From a bacterium (lineage in GTDB: Bacteria > Myxococcota_A > UBA9160 > UBA6930): a stretch of DNA of 38,019 bases. Shown here in pieces: positions 7,736 through 16,324 of this stretch. The translations under genes and the position numbers were made by a program. The stretch is taken from NCBI GenBank assembly GCA_024228115.1, contig JAAETT010000540.1, forward strand, positions 1 to 38,019, in the 5' to 3' direction. The notes below the pieces were generated by a model. It was not told where the DNA came from, made no database searches, and saw only the letters and a program-made list of their open reading frames with translations. Position 1 is the first letter of the stretch. Every line of letters begins with the position of its first letter.

Positions 7736-10702
7736 ATGCACCCGATGGACACGGCCAGCCAGGCGCTGGAATCTCTTGGCCTCGAAGCCGCGCTGGCCGT
7801 TGGCCCCGAGCCCGAGCTGGCCGTTCGACGCGCCCTCGACGTGCTGGAGAGTGCTGCCCAGGCGGATGCCAACGCATTGGGCCATGCCGTAGCTGAGCAT
7901 CCGGACAACCTGCGCCGTCTGCTCGCCGCCAGTTGTGGCACGGCTCCCTTTCTGGCCGCGCGCCTTCGGGCACGCCCCGAGCAGCTCTTCGGGCTGGCCG
8001 CCGAAGATCTCTCACTCCCGCGCACGGTCGGTGAGCTCTCGGATCGGCTGGCAGCCAGGCTTGCTTCGATCCCAACGGACGACGTACCTGCCGAACTCCG
8101 GCGCTTCAAATACGAAGAACTCCTGCGCATCAGCACCCGCGAAGCCAGCGATGCGCTCGTCCCACTCGAGAACGTCAGTGAGGCCCTCGGTGAGCTCTCC
8201 GACCTTGCCGAAGTGCTGCTCGCGGCCGCTCTCGCCCACGTCGATGCGGAGCTCGAAGTCAGCACGGGGCCGGCGATCTGGCGAGCGGCCGGCGGCGAAG
8301 AAGTACGCCTTCGCTTCACCGTTCTCGGCCTCGGGAAGTTGGGCGGCGAAGAGCTCAACTACTCGAGCGATGTCGATCTCATCTACGTCCACGAGAGTCC
8401 ACCGACCGGCGCCGAACCCCTTCGAGACGGCCCCGGTGATCTGGCGCCCGCCGAGTACTTCCGGCGTCTGGCCGTACGCTTCGGAAAGCTGGTCGAAGCG
8501 AACACAGAGGATGGGTTTCTCGAACGTGTAGATCTCGACCTGCGCCCGGAGGGGAGCCAGGGTGCGATCGTTTCGTCTTCGCGCGCACTGGCGGACTACT
8601 ACGACGGCTGGGCCGCCACCTGGGAGAAGGCGGCCTTCATGAAGGCCCGGCCGGTGGCGGGCGATCTCGCCTTTGGCTGGGAAATCGCCCGCGCCATCGA
8701 CCCGATGATCTACCAATCGTCCGTCGATCTCGCGACGGTCGATGCCATCCGTGAGATGAAGAGCAAGATCGAAGCCGCCCATACGAGCGATGCGGAGCGC
8801 TTCAACGTGAAGCTCGGCGCGGGCGGCATCCGCGATGTGGAGTTCGTTGCCCAGGCCCTGCAGCTCCTGCACGGCGGGCGCGTCCCCCAGGTGCGCGGCC
8901 GCTCGGCCCCGCGTGCGTTGGATGCCCTGGCGGATGTCGGCGCGCTCCCGCCGAAAGCCCGGGATGAACTCCTGGCCGCCTACCGCTTCTTGCGTCGGGT
9001 CGAGAACCGCCTTCAGATGGAGGCCGAACGCCAGACCCATGTCCTTCCGCCTCCCGGGCCCGCACGCGAGCGCCTGGCCCGCACGATCTATCCCTCCGAG
9101 AGCGGTGGGGAAGACGTAGCTGCCCAGCTGGACGAAACCCTCACCCTGCATACCGGCAAGGTGCGCAAACACTTCGAGGCCTTGTTCCGCGAGAGTGGCG
9201 CCGGCCGCGTACTCGACTTGTTTGCGCGTGCCGCGCCGCGCATCGCCGTGGTGCCCGAGAACCGCCAGCTCATCGAGGCGCTGGCCCAGCGCTTTGCCAG
9301 CGAAATCGAGCGCTCCACCGATCCGGAACGTGCCATGGGCAACATGGAGCGCTTCGTCGAAGGCATGGGTGCGCGCACCTTCTACTACGGCCTGTTGGCG
9401 GATCGCCAGGAGTTGATCCCGCGCCTCGTCGCACTCTTCGCCGCCTCGCGCACGCTCTCCGGAATCGTCGCCAACCTGCCCGAACTGATCGAGCCGCTCT
9501 TCGACGACCCGAGCCGGCTGCTCGTCGAACCGGCCGAACTTCGCGAAGAGCTCCAATTGCTGCGCGCCGAAGAAGCCAAGCGCCAGGGCCAAGCCGATGT
9601 TGAAACCGATCTCGCTGCATTGCGACTCTTCCAGCAACGAGAGCTCGTGAACATCGGGCTCCTCGATCTGTCGGACGTGGTCGACGCCAAACAAGTGGAG
9701 GGCGCCCTCAGTGATCTCGCCGAGGTCTGCCTGGGAGAAGCCCTGCGCATGGGTCGCGATCAGCTCTCCCGCACTCCGAAGGCGGCCGCATGGGTAGACG
9801 AGGGCGAGTTCCTGGTCGTCGGCCTGGGCAAGCTCGGCAGCCGCGAACTTGGCTACGGCAGCGACCTCGACGTGATCTTCCTCTACGACCTTCCGGGCGC
9901 GGATCCGGTACGCCTGATGGAAGCCCAGGAGGCCTACGTGCGTCTCGCCCAGAAGCTGGGCTGGGCCCTTCAAACCCGCACCGCCCAGGGCGTTTGTTAT
10001 GAGGTGGACGCGCGGCTCCGGCCCTCGGGCAATCAAGGCATGCTCGTCACTTCCCTGGCCGCATTCGAACGCTACCACCGGGGTGAGACGGGCACCGACG
10101 TCGCCGCCATCTGGGAACGCCAGGCCCTGCTACGCGCGCGGCCGATCGTCGGAAGCGACGGCCTGGCGAAACGCTTCGAGGCGCTTCGCCTGGATTTTCT
10201 CAGCGCACCCTTGCCGGAAGGCACCGGCGCAGAGATCCACCGCATCCGCAGCCGCATGCAGCAAGAAATGGCCCGGGAGACCGACGACCGCCGCAACCTG
10301 AAGACGGGCCGCGGCGGGCTGTTGGATGTAGAGAGCATCTGCCAATGGTTGCAGCTGCTGCATGGCGCCGAGCACCCGGAACTGCTGGTGGCGCGGCGCA
10401 TCGAGGCGACGCTCGCCGATCTGGCCAGCCACGGCTTCCTCTCGGACGAGCATGCCACCATCCTTGCGGAGGGTTGGGCGTTCCTCCAACGCCTCTCGAG
10501 CCGCCTGCGCGTGGTGGAGAACCGCTCGATCGCCGATCTCGAACAGGACAGGACGGATCTCGACTCGGTCGCTCGCTCCCTGGGATACGCCGTTTCCGAA
10601 CGCAGCGGCACCGCCCGGCTGCCTCTCCTGGACGATTACGCCCGCCACACCGAGGCCATCCGCGCCGTCTATGATCACGTCCTCCCGTCGGAAAACGGCT
10701 AG
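7736..10702 (+). CDS. glnE: Bifunctional glutamine synthetase adenylyltransferase/deadenylase
   Basis: A protein of about 988 residues (E. coli GlnE 946) that adds and removes AMP on glutamine synthetase according to nitrogen status and PII signals. Two nucleotidyltransferase domains are visible: the N-terminal deadenylase with YSSDVDLIYVHE near residue 210 and the C-terminal adenylyltransferase with YGSDLDVIFLYD near residue 710. Each is followed by the family signatures: VDLDLRPEGSQG with GAGGIRDVEF, and VDARLRPSGNQG with GRGGLLDVES. Both metal-binding aspartate pairs are intact, so both activities should be present. The frame opens with GTG then ATG; I use the ATG at 7736. It precedes serC by 14 bases. 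Confidence 0.96.
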   Translation: MHPMDTASQALESLGLEAALAVGPEPELAVRRALDVLESAAQADANALGHAVAEHPDNLRRLLAASCGTAPFLAARLRARPEQLFGLAAEDLSLPRTVGELSDRLAARLASIPTDDVPAELRRFKYEELLRISTREASDALVPLENVSEALGELSDLAEVLLAAALAHVDAELEVSTGPAIWRAAGGEEVRLRFTVLGLGKLGGEELNYSSDVDLIYVHESPPTGAEPLRDGPGDLAPAEYFRRLAVRFGKLVEANTEDGFLERVDLDLRPEGSQGAIVSSSRALADYYDGWAATWEKAAFMKARPVAGDLAFGWEIARAIDPMIYQSSVDLATVDAIREMKSKIEAAHTSDAERFNVKLGAGGIRDVEFVAQALQLLHGGRVPQVRGRSAPRALDALADVGALPPKARDELLAAYRFLRRVENRLQMEAERQTHVLPPPGPARERLARTIYPSESGGEDVAAQLDETLTLHTGKVRKHFEALFRESGAGRVLDLFARAAPRIAVVPENRQLIEALAQRFASEIERSTDPERAMGNMERFVEGMGARTFYYGLLADRQELIPRLVALFAASRTLSGIVANLPELIEPLFDDPSRLLVEPAELREELQLLRAEEAKRQGQADVETDLAALRLFQQRELVNIGLLDLSDVVDAKQVEGALSDLAEVCLGEALRMGRDQLSRTPKAAAWVDEGEFLVVGLGKLGSRELGYGSDLDVIFLYDLPGADPVRLMEAQEAYVRLAQKLGWALQTRTAQGVCYEVDARLRPSGNQGMLVTSLAAFERYHRGETGTDVAAIWERQALLRARPIVGSDGLAKRFEALRLDFLSAPLPEGTGAEIHRIRSRMQQEMARETDDRRNLKTGRGGLLDVESICQWLQLLHGAEHPELLVARRIEATLADLASHGFLSDEHATILAEGWAFLQRLSSRLRVVENRSIADLEQDRTDLDSVARSLGYAVSERSGTARLPLLDDYARHTEAIRAVYDHVLPSENG

Positions 10703-10716
10703 GATCCCCCTCCGCC

Positions 10717-11805
10717 ATGAACGATCGCATCCTCAATTTCTCCGCCGGCCCCGCCACCCTTCCCGAAGAGGTGCTGCGCGATGCCCAGGAAGCCCTCTGG
10801 GAGCTGGGTACCACGGGCATCGGCGTGATGGAGCACAGCCATCGGGGCGGTCCCTTCAAGGCCGTCGCCGAAGGAGCCGAGGCAGCCTGCCGGAAGCTCG
10901 CCGGCATTCCGGACGATTACGCCGTGCTCTTCCTCCAGGGCGGCGCTTCCACGCAGTTCTTTCAGCTGCCGGCCCATTGGCTTGCGGACGATGCGACGGC
11001 GGATTACCTGATCACCGGCAGCTGGTCGGTGAAGGCGGCGAAGGAAGCCGCGCGCTACGGCACCGTCCACGAGGCCGCATCCACCAAGGATCGGGATTTC
11101 AACATCATCCCGCGGGCCGACGAGATCCAGTACTCGGATGCGCCGACCTACGTCCACTTCACCTCGAACAACACGATCTTCGGCACCCAATGGCAAGAAG
11201 AGCCGGCAGCTCCGGGCGAAGCCTGGCTCGCTTGCGATGCGTCGAGTGACATCTTCTCGCGGCCCGTCGACATCACCCGCTACGGCGTGCTCTACGCCGG
11301 CGCCCAGAAGAACCTCGGGCCTTCGGGAGTCACACTCGTCATCGTCCGGCGAGATCTCCTCGACACACCCGTCCGTGATCTTCCGACCATGCTGCGTTAC
11401 GCCACCCACGCGGAGCAGGGTTCGCTCTACAATACACCACCCACCTTCGGCATCTATGTCATGGGCCGCGTCTTCCGCTGGATCGCCGAGCAGGGCGGCC
11501 TCGAGGGGATGGCGAAGCGGAACCGCGAGAAGGGGCAGATCCTGTATGACGCCCTCGAAGCCCAGGATTTCTATTCGTGCACGGCCGGCGAGGGCAGCCG
11601 CTCGCTGATGAACGTGACGTTCCGCACGCCGAACCCGGAACTCGATACCGCCTTCGTGAAGCAAGCCGAGGCGGCCGGGCTCTCGGGCCTCAAGGGCCAC
11701 CGCTCGGTGGGCGGCATGCGCGCCAGCATCTACAACGCCTTCCCGAAAGAGGGTTGCGAGGTGCTCGCCAGCTTCCTGCGAGATTTCGCCGCGAAGCAGG
11801 GGTGA
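10717..11805 (+). CDS. serC: Phosphoserine aminotransferase
   Basis: A 362-residue PLP enzyme of serine (and often vitamin B6) biosynthesis, converting 3-phosphohydroxypyruvate and glutamate to phosphoserine and 2-oxoglutarate. The N-terminus has the family start NFSAGPATLPEEVL, followed by MEHSHRG and LFLQGGASTQF; the PLP lysine is in GAQKNLGPSG, and the C-terminus holds GLSGLKGHRSVGGMRASIYNA. Length matches E. coli SerC. It starts 14 bases after glnE and its stop overlaps the helicase start (GTGA), so the three may be one transcript. Confidence 0.96.
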   Translation: MNDRILNFSAGPATLPEEVLRDAQEALWELGTTGIGVMEHSHRGGPFKAVAEGAEAACRKLAGIPDDYAVLFLQGGASTQFFQLPAHWLADDATADYLITGSWSVKAAKEAARYGTVHEAASTKDRDFNIIPRADEIQYSDAPTYVHFTSNNTIFGTQWQEEPAAPGEAWLACDASSDIFSRPVDITRYGVLYAGAQKNLGPSGVTLVIVRRDLLDTPVRDLPTMLRYATHAEQGSLYNTPPTFGIYVMGRVFRWIAEQGGLEGMAKRNREKGQILYDALEAQDFYSCTAGEGSRSLMNVTFRTPNPELDTAFVKQAEAAGLSGLKGHRSVGGMRASIYNAFPKEGCEVLASFLRDFAAKQG

Positions 11806-14357
11806 GCTCCGACACTTCGAGGCTGATCGACCGCGTCCCCCTTGGCGACGCGTCGCTCCTCGATTCGAGTTCGGTTGTCGACCCGGGTTCGGTTCTCGAT
11901 CTCTTTCTCGGCTGGATGCACGACACGGGCATCGAGCCCTATGCCCATCAAGAAGAAGCCCTGCTCGAAATCGTCTCCGGCCGCCACGTCGTGCTTTCGA
12001 CACCTACCGGCTCCGGCAAGTCGCTCGTCGCTCAGGGCCTTCACTTCAAGGCGTTATGCGAAGGCAAGCGCTCCTTCTACACGGCGCCGATCAAGGCGCT
12101 CGTCTCCGAGAAGTTCTTCGATCTCTGCAACGTGTTCGGTGCCGAGAACGTCGGCATGCTCACCGGCGATGCCAGCATCAACTGGGCCGCCCCCATTCTG
12201 TGCTGCACCCAGGAAGTGCTGACGAACATGGCGCTGCGTCAGGGAGAAACGACCGACGCTCCCTACGTGGTGATGGACGAGTTCCACTACTACGCGGATC
12301 GCGACCGCGGCCATGCATGGCAGATCCCGCTGCTCACCTTGCCGCGCACCACATTTCTCCTGATGTCCGCGACCCTCGGGAACATGGCGAACATCGCCGA
12401 GCGGCTCACCGTCTACACGGGGCGCGAGGTCGCGGAGGTCTACTCCGAGGTGCGGCCCGTGCCGCTCTCCTACGAGTATCGCGAGACGCCCCTCCAGGAA
12501 ACCGTGGAGAAGCTGCTCGACGCGGGGCGCGCGCCCATCTACGTCGTGAGCTTCACCCAGCGCGAAGCGGCCGAAGTGGCCGGTGCGTTGACCAGCGCCA
12601 AGGTCACCGATAGGGAAGGGCGCAAGGCGATTTCCGAGGCCGTGCAGGATTTCCGCTTCGATACACCCTACGGGAAAGACATGAAACGGATCATTTCCCA
12701 TGGGATCGGCGTGCATCATGCGGGGCTGCTTCCCAAGTATCGCCTGCTGGTAGAGCAGCTGGCACAACAAGGCCTGCTGAGGGTGATCTCCGGAACCGAT
12801 ACGTTAGGCGTGGGCGTGAACATTCCGATCCGCACCGTATTGTTCACCAAGCTCAGCAAATACGATGGCGAGAAGGTGCGCGTCCTCTCCGTGCGGGATT
12901 TCAAGCAGATCGCCGGGCGGGCAGGGCGCAAGGGCTTCGACGACGCAGGCTGGGTCGAATGCCAGGCACCGGAGCATGTCATCGAGAACAAGCAGGCGGC
13001 GGCCAAGGGCAAGGGGCGCTCCCGAAAACCCGCACGCAAGAAACCGGCGCCGCGAGGCTTCGTCGCCTGGAATCGGGAGACGTTTCGGCAACTGGTGGAT
13101 CGGCCACCGGAGACCCTCGAAACCCGGTTCCGTGTCTCCCACGGCATGCTGGTGAACCTTCTCCAGCGTAGGCCGGAGCAAGCTGGGCCCCGCGGCGGCT
13201 ATGGCGCATTGGCCGAACTGGTCGCGCGCTCTCACGAGAGGCCGCACCGTAAACGCAGGCTCTTGCGTGAGGCGGCCGGGCTCTTCCGTTCCCTTCGCAA
13301 GGCAGAAATCCTACGCGTGCAGGATCATCAGGTCATCGTCGACGAGGAACTCCAGCGAGGTTTCTCGCTTCATCAGACGCTCTCGCTCTACCTGGTCGAG
13401 GCGCTCGATGCTCTCGATCCGGAGCAGCCCGGTTACGCGCTGGACGTCGTCTCTGTGGTCGAAGCCGTGCTCGAAGATCCGGTACCGATCCTGCGCTCCC
13501 AGGCGCGCAAGGCACGCGACGAATTGTATGCCCAGTTGAAATCCCAGCGGGTGCCCTACGAGGAGCGCCAGGCGAAGCTCGAGCGCGTCACCTACCCGCG
13601 TCCCCTCGAAGAATTCCTCGAGGAGACGTTTCGGATCTTCGCAGAGCATCATCCCTGGGCCAGCCGCGAAGCGATCAAGCCGAAATCCGTGGCCCGGGAG
13701 ATGATCGAGCACTACGCCGCATTCGACGACACCGTAAAGCGTTACGGCCTGCAGAGGGTGGAAGGGCTCTTGCTACGGCATCTGGGCCAGGTTCTCTCGA
13801 CCCTGAACCAGACGGTGCCCGACACCGCCAAGACCGATGACGTGCATGACGTGCTCGCCTACCTGCGTGCTTTGATTCGCGGGGTGGATTCGAGCCTGCT
13901 CCAGGAATGGGAACGCATGGTTCGGCCAGGCGATGAGCCGGATCCGAGCGCGCAGGCCTCGGAGGCACCGCGCCATCAGGCCCTCACGCCCAAGGCGTTC
14001 CGAGCTCGGATCCGCGCGGAACTCCACGCGCTCCTCCGAGCCTTGTCGCTAGGCGATCTGGAGGAGGCCGTGCGCTGGTTGGCCCCGGATCCGGATGGCC
14101 CTTGGGACGCTCCCCGCCTTGCAGAGCTGCTGGCGCCGTTTCTCGAAGCCCATCGGAACGTTCGCTTCGATGCAGAGGCGCGCCGGGCCTATCACACGGC
14201 CCTCCACGAGGCCGGACCGCGGCGCTGGACCGTCCATCAGACGCTCCTCGACCCTGAGGGCGAAGGAGATTGGGCTCTGGTGGGGGAGATCAACCTCCCT
14301 CCGGGGGATCCGGATGAACGCCCCCTGTTTCAATTACGAGCGCTCCAGGAGGCCTAA
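11802..14357 (+). CDS. Ski2-like DEAD/DEAH RNA helicase, DUF3516 type
   Basis: About 851 residues. The helicase core shows motif I STPTGSGKSLVA near residue 66, motif II as DEFHYY near 160, motif III MSATLGN, and a C-terminal RecA domain with HHAGLLPKYR, SGTDTLGVGVN and QIAGRAGRKG. These are the marks of Ski2/Mtr4-like helicases. The remaining C-terminal part resembles the DUF3516 helicases found in actinobacteria and myxobacteria; a basic insert follows motif VI (AAAKGKGRSRKPARKKP). RNA unwinding in decay or processing is plausible by family. The start is the GTG overlapping the serC stop; the frame upstream is antisense-like noise within serC. Coupling to serC is probably organisational rather than functional. 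Confidence 0.88.
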   Translation: MSSDTSRLIDRVPLGDASLLDSSSVVDPGSVLDLFLGWMHDTGIEPYAHQEEALLEIVSGRHVVLSTPTGSGKSLVAQGLHFKALCEGKRSFYTAPIKALVSEKFFDLCNVFGAENVGMLTGDASINWAAPILCCTQEVLTNMALRQGETTDAPYVVMDEFHYYADRDRGHAWQIPLLTLPRTTFLLMSATLGNMANIAERLTVYTGREVAEVYSEVRPVPLSYEYRETPLQETVEKLLDAGRAPIYVVSFTQREAAEVAGALTSAKVTDREGRKAISEAVQDFRFDTPYGKDMKRIISHGIGVHHAGLLPKYRLLVEQLAQQGLLRVISGTDTLGVGVNIPIRTVLFTKLSKYDGEKVRVLSVRDFKQIAGRAGRKGFDDAGWVECQAPEHVIENKQAAAKGKGRSRKPARKKPAPRGFVAWNRETFRQLVDRPPETLETRFRVSHGMLVNLLQRRPEQAGPRGGYGALAELVARSHERPHRKRRLLREAAGLFRSLRKAEILRVQDHQVIVDEELQRGFSLHQTLSLYLVEALDALDPEQPGYALDVVSVVEAVLEDPVPILRSQARKARDELYAQLKSQRVPYEERQAKLERVTYPRPLEEFLEETFRIFAEHHPWASREAIKPKSVAREMIEHYAAFDDTVKRYGLQRVEGLLLRHLGQVLSTLNQTVPDTAKTDDVHDVLAYLRALIRGVDSSLLQEWERMVRPGDEPDPSAQASEAPRHQALTPKAFRARIRAELHALLRALSLGDLEEAVRWLAPDPDGPWDAPRLAELLAPFLEAHRNVRFDAEARRAYHTALHEAGPRRWTVHQTLLDPEGEGDWALVGEINLPPGDPDERPLFQLRALQEA

Positions 14358-14394
14358 AGGAATCAACCCAGAAGCGGAGCAGGCCGATGAGCCC

Positions 14395-15123
14395 ATGAGG
14401 ATGGCAGCACGCGCCCAGGCATTGGTGATTGGCTTCGGCCACGAGGAAGCGAAGATCGCACTCTGCGACCGCCTTTGGGCCGTTGGCTTTCGAGCCCTGC
14501 CCGCCCGGGATACGGTCCATGCTGCGGACCTGCTCGCACGCGATGAGCCGATTCGGATTGCGCTGGTCAGCAGTGAAGCGCCCGACCCCGCGAGCCTGAT
14601 CCAGTGCCTCCGCGAGGCCCGTCCTACCGAGAACCTTCGCATCATCGTCATCGGCATGCGTCCTGATGTCGAAACGATCGATGCTTGCCGCGCGACGGGC
14701 GCCAGGTTCGGCCTATGGGAGCCCTACCACGACAGCGAATTGCGCTTCGTCGTCAACCAGGCAGCCTTCGACGAAACCCGCGGCGACGTGCGCGACGAGC
14801 TCCGCGTTCCGACTCAGCTGGCTGCCCTCGTCTACGCCGGCTCGGGCCGCAAACCCACAGGCGTCTACAACCTCTCCCTGCGCGGCGCCTATCTGGAAAC
14901 TCCGCGGCCTACTGGCAGCGGCGCCAGTATCAAGATCGAGTTCCTCATGGAAGACGGCCCGATCATCGTCCAGGCCGAGGTCACCAGCACCAACGTGCCA
15001 GGCAACCTGCGCAAAGCGAACCGCCCCATCGGAATGGGTGTCCGCTTCACCGAAGTTGGCGCCGAAGAGGAAGAGGCCCTCGAGAAGTACATCCTCATCC
15101 GCACGGGCATCTACAGCCTCTAG
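14395..15123 (+). CDS. Pseudo-receiver plus PilZ domain protein, c-di-GMP binding
   Basis: A 242-residue cytosolic protein. Residues 5-115 follow the alternating pattern of a response-regulator receiver (QALVIGFG, IRIALVSSEA, RIIVIGM), but the phospho-acceptor aspartate is replaced (LVSSEA) and the late lysine is missing, so it is probably not phosphorylated. Residues about 130-240 form a PilZ domain that keeps both c-di-GMP motifs, RDELR (RxxxR) and NLSLRG (NxSxxG). It should therefore bind c-di-GMP and relay it to an unknown partner, for example in motility or surface export. I chose the ATG at 14395; 14401 is also possible. It ends 15 bases before the converging Atl gene. Confidence 0.82.
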   Translation: MRMAARAQALVIGFGHEEAKIALCDRLWAVGFRALPARDTVHAADLLARDEPIRIALVSSEAPDPASLIQCLREARPTENLRIIVIGMRPDVETIDACRATGARFGLWEPYHDSELRFVVNQAAFDETRGDVRDELRVPTQLAALVYAGSGRKPTGVYNLSLRGAYLETPRPTGSGASIKIEFLMEDGPIIVQAEVTSTNVPGNLRKANRPIGMGVRFTEVGAEEEEALEKYILIRTGIYSL

Positions 15124-15138
15124 GCACGGAGGGGCCGC

Positions 15139-15435
15139 TCACCAGCGGAAGCGTCTCAGGTCGATCTTGCCGCTGGCGGAGAACACCACGCCTTCGGCTT
15201 CGAGGATGGCGCGTTGAACGGGCTCGCTGCCGGGAACGGCGCGGGCGCTCACTTCGCCGCGCGCGTTCACGACGCGCTGCCACGGGACGCTGGAACCGTG
15301 GGGCAGGGCGTACCCGACCTGACGTGCCTGCCGGGGGAGATCGGCCAACTCGGCGATTTGACCGTAGGTGGCGACGCGGCCCGGGGGGATGCGCCGAACC
15401 ACCTGATAGATCTTCTCGTAGTTTCCCTCGCCCAC
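15139..15435 (-). CDS. Alkyltransferase-like (Atl) DNA repair protein
   Basis: A 98-residue MGMT C-domain protein. It has the helix-turn-helix part (VRRIPPGRVATYGQIAEL) and the arginine-finger region, but the active-site PCHRV of O6-methylguanine methyltransferase reads PWQRV, with Trp replacing the alkyl-accepting Cys. This is the mark of Atl proteins, which bind O6-alkylguanine without repairing it and hand the lesion to nucleotide excision repair. uvrA is in this window at 19.5 kb. The start is a GTG at 15435. It is the last gene of the minus-strand operon, 11 bases after the selenoprotein gene. Confidence 0.9.
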   Translation of the reverse strand: MGEGNYEKIYQVVRRIPPGRVATYGQIAELADLPRQARQVGYALPHGSSVPWQRVVNARGEVSARAVPGSEPVQRAILEAEGVVFSASGKIDLRRFRW

Positions 15436-15446
15436 GGCGGGGCAGG

Positions 15447-15674
15447 CTATCCCAAGCGCTGCTTCAGCGCGTCCAGGATCTCGCCGTCTTCGGGGAAACG
15501 TCCGGCCTCGTGCTTGGAAAAGATCCGTTCGCCGTCGACGGCCACGTCATAGATGCCGCCCGCGCCCTCGTGAAGCTCTGCCTCGATTCCGAACTCGTCC
15601 TGCAATGCGGCCGCCAGACTGGCGGCCCGGGGCAGGTAGTTTCAAGCCCCGCAGTAGGTGATCTCGACCTTCAT
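15447..15674 (-). CDS. SelW-like (Rdx family) selenoprotein with in-frame UGA
   Basis: A 75-residue protein if UGA at 15644-15642 is read as selenocysteine. It starts MKVEITYCGA, then Sec11, then NYLPRAASLAAAL and ends in ERIFSKHEAGRFPEDGEILDALKQRLG with a TAG stop. The CxxU redox motif reads C-G-A-U, the same as in eukaryotic SelW, at the expected place after the first beta strand; the IFSKHEAGRFPE region is typical of Rdx proteins. Start support is strong: AGGAGG lies 7 bases upstream of the ATG. Gaps to its neighbours are 19 bases (glutathione transferase) and 11 bases (Atl), so it fills the operon exactly. Ordinary ORF calling misses it because of the UGA. A thiol-based redox role is inferred from the family; a frameshift or pseudogene is less likely because both sides of UGA are conserved in sense. 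Confidence 0.88.
15609..15627 (-). promoter_or_regulatory. SECIS-like hairpin after the UGA codon
   Basis: On the minus strand GGCCGCCA and TGGCGGCC form a perfect 8-bp stem around GTC, beginning 14 bases after the UGA codon. The apical loop, AGUCU if the A-U pair opens, presents a GU about 23 bases after UGA. The E. coli fdhF SECIS has a comparable distance and a loop with the essential GU. It lies inside the coding region, as bacterial SECIS elements do. The assignment is by eye. Confidence 0.65.
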
Positions 15675-15693
15675 GACATCCTCCTGTGGGCGT

Positions 15694-16287
15694 TCACGCT
15701 TTGACCAGCGCAGAGACCCGGGCCGTATGATCCATCAGCGCGGTGCGGGATTCCATCACCTCGGCTACCTCTGGCCCGACGGCCCGGCGCACACCCTCGA
15801 GGAAGGACCAGACCGCCAGATCTGCACGCCCGGGGACATCCGAGTAGAAGAACGGGCGCCCGCCGAGGAAGTTCACCAGATCGTCCAGACGCTGGGCGAA
15901 CTCACCGGCCAGGCCAGGCCGCGACGGCGGTCCACCGTCTTCCTCGTTCACCAGCCCGCGCAGGTAGTGGGTCCAGTAGAAGGTAAACGCCGATTCGGCC
16001 CACTGCTCGAGGCGGCGTTGGCTCTGGGCCGACTTCGGATCCGACGCGACCAGAGGCGGGTCGGGAAATCGCTCTTCGATGAGATCCAGGATCCGAGCCG
16101 AATCATGCACCCGCTCACCGTCCACGTCGATCAACGGAAGCAGACCCGTCTCTGGATTCCAGCGCCGGTAATCCTCCGGGCTCTGAGGCTCCACGAAGTC
16201 GTAGGGCAGCTTCTTGAGCGCGAGCGCCCCCTGGACTTTTCGAGTGAAAGGCGCCGTGATGGGTCCGTACAGGACGATCTTGCTCAT
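15694..16287 (-). CDS. Glutathione S-transferase family protein
   Basis: A 197-residue soluble GST-fold protein. The N-terminal thioredoxin-like domain has IVLYGPITAPFTRKVQGAL with the short active-site loop, NPETGLLPLIDVDG with the cis-proline that binds glutathione, and the DSARILDLIEERF helix. The C-terminal helical domain follows (GRADLAVWSFLEG). The catalytic Ser/Tyr position is not certain because the loop reads ITAPFT. It follows the AhpD-like gene by 37 bases and precedes the selenoprotein gene, so a role in peroxide or electrophile detoxification is inferred. Confidence 0.88.
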   Translation of the reverse strand: MSKIVLYGPITAPFTRKVQGALALKKLPYDFVEPQSPEDYRRWNPETGLLPLIDVDGERVHDSARILDLIEERFPDPPLVASDPKSAQSQRRLEQWAESAFTFYWTHYLRGLVNEEDGGPPSRPGLAGEFAQRLDDLVNFLGGRPFFYSDVPGRADLAVWSFLEGVRRAVGPEVAEVMESRTALMDHTARVSALVKA

Positions 16288-16324
16288 GCGCGGCGAAGCC
16301 TAGCAGTTCGGTCGGGCCGCGTTT

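Noticed and set aside
8012-10078. A 688-codon minus-strand frame inside glnE
   Set aside because: It mirrors glnE codon structure; both GlnE transferase domains on the other strand are intact.
15139-15435. Active O6-methylguanine methyltransferase
   Set aside because: The acceptor cysteine is Trp (PWQRV), so direct alkyl transfer is not possible.
15447-15674. Reading the UGA as an ordinary stop or a frameshift in a pseudogene
   Set aside because: Conserved sequence continues in frame on both sides of UGA, the motif is the SelW CGAU, and the ribosome site and operon spacing are intact.
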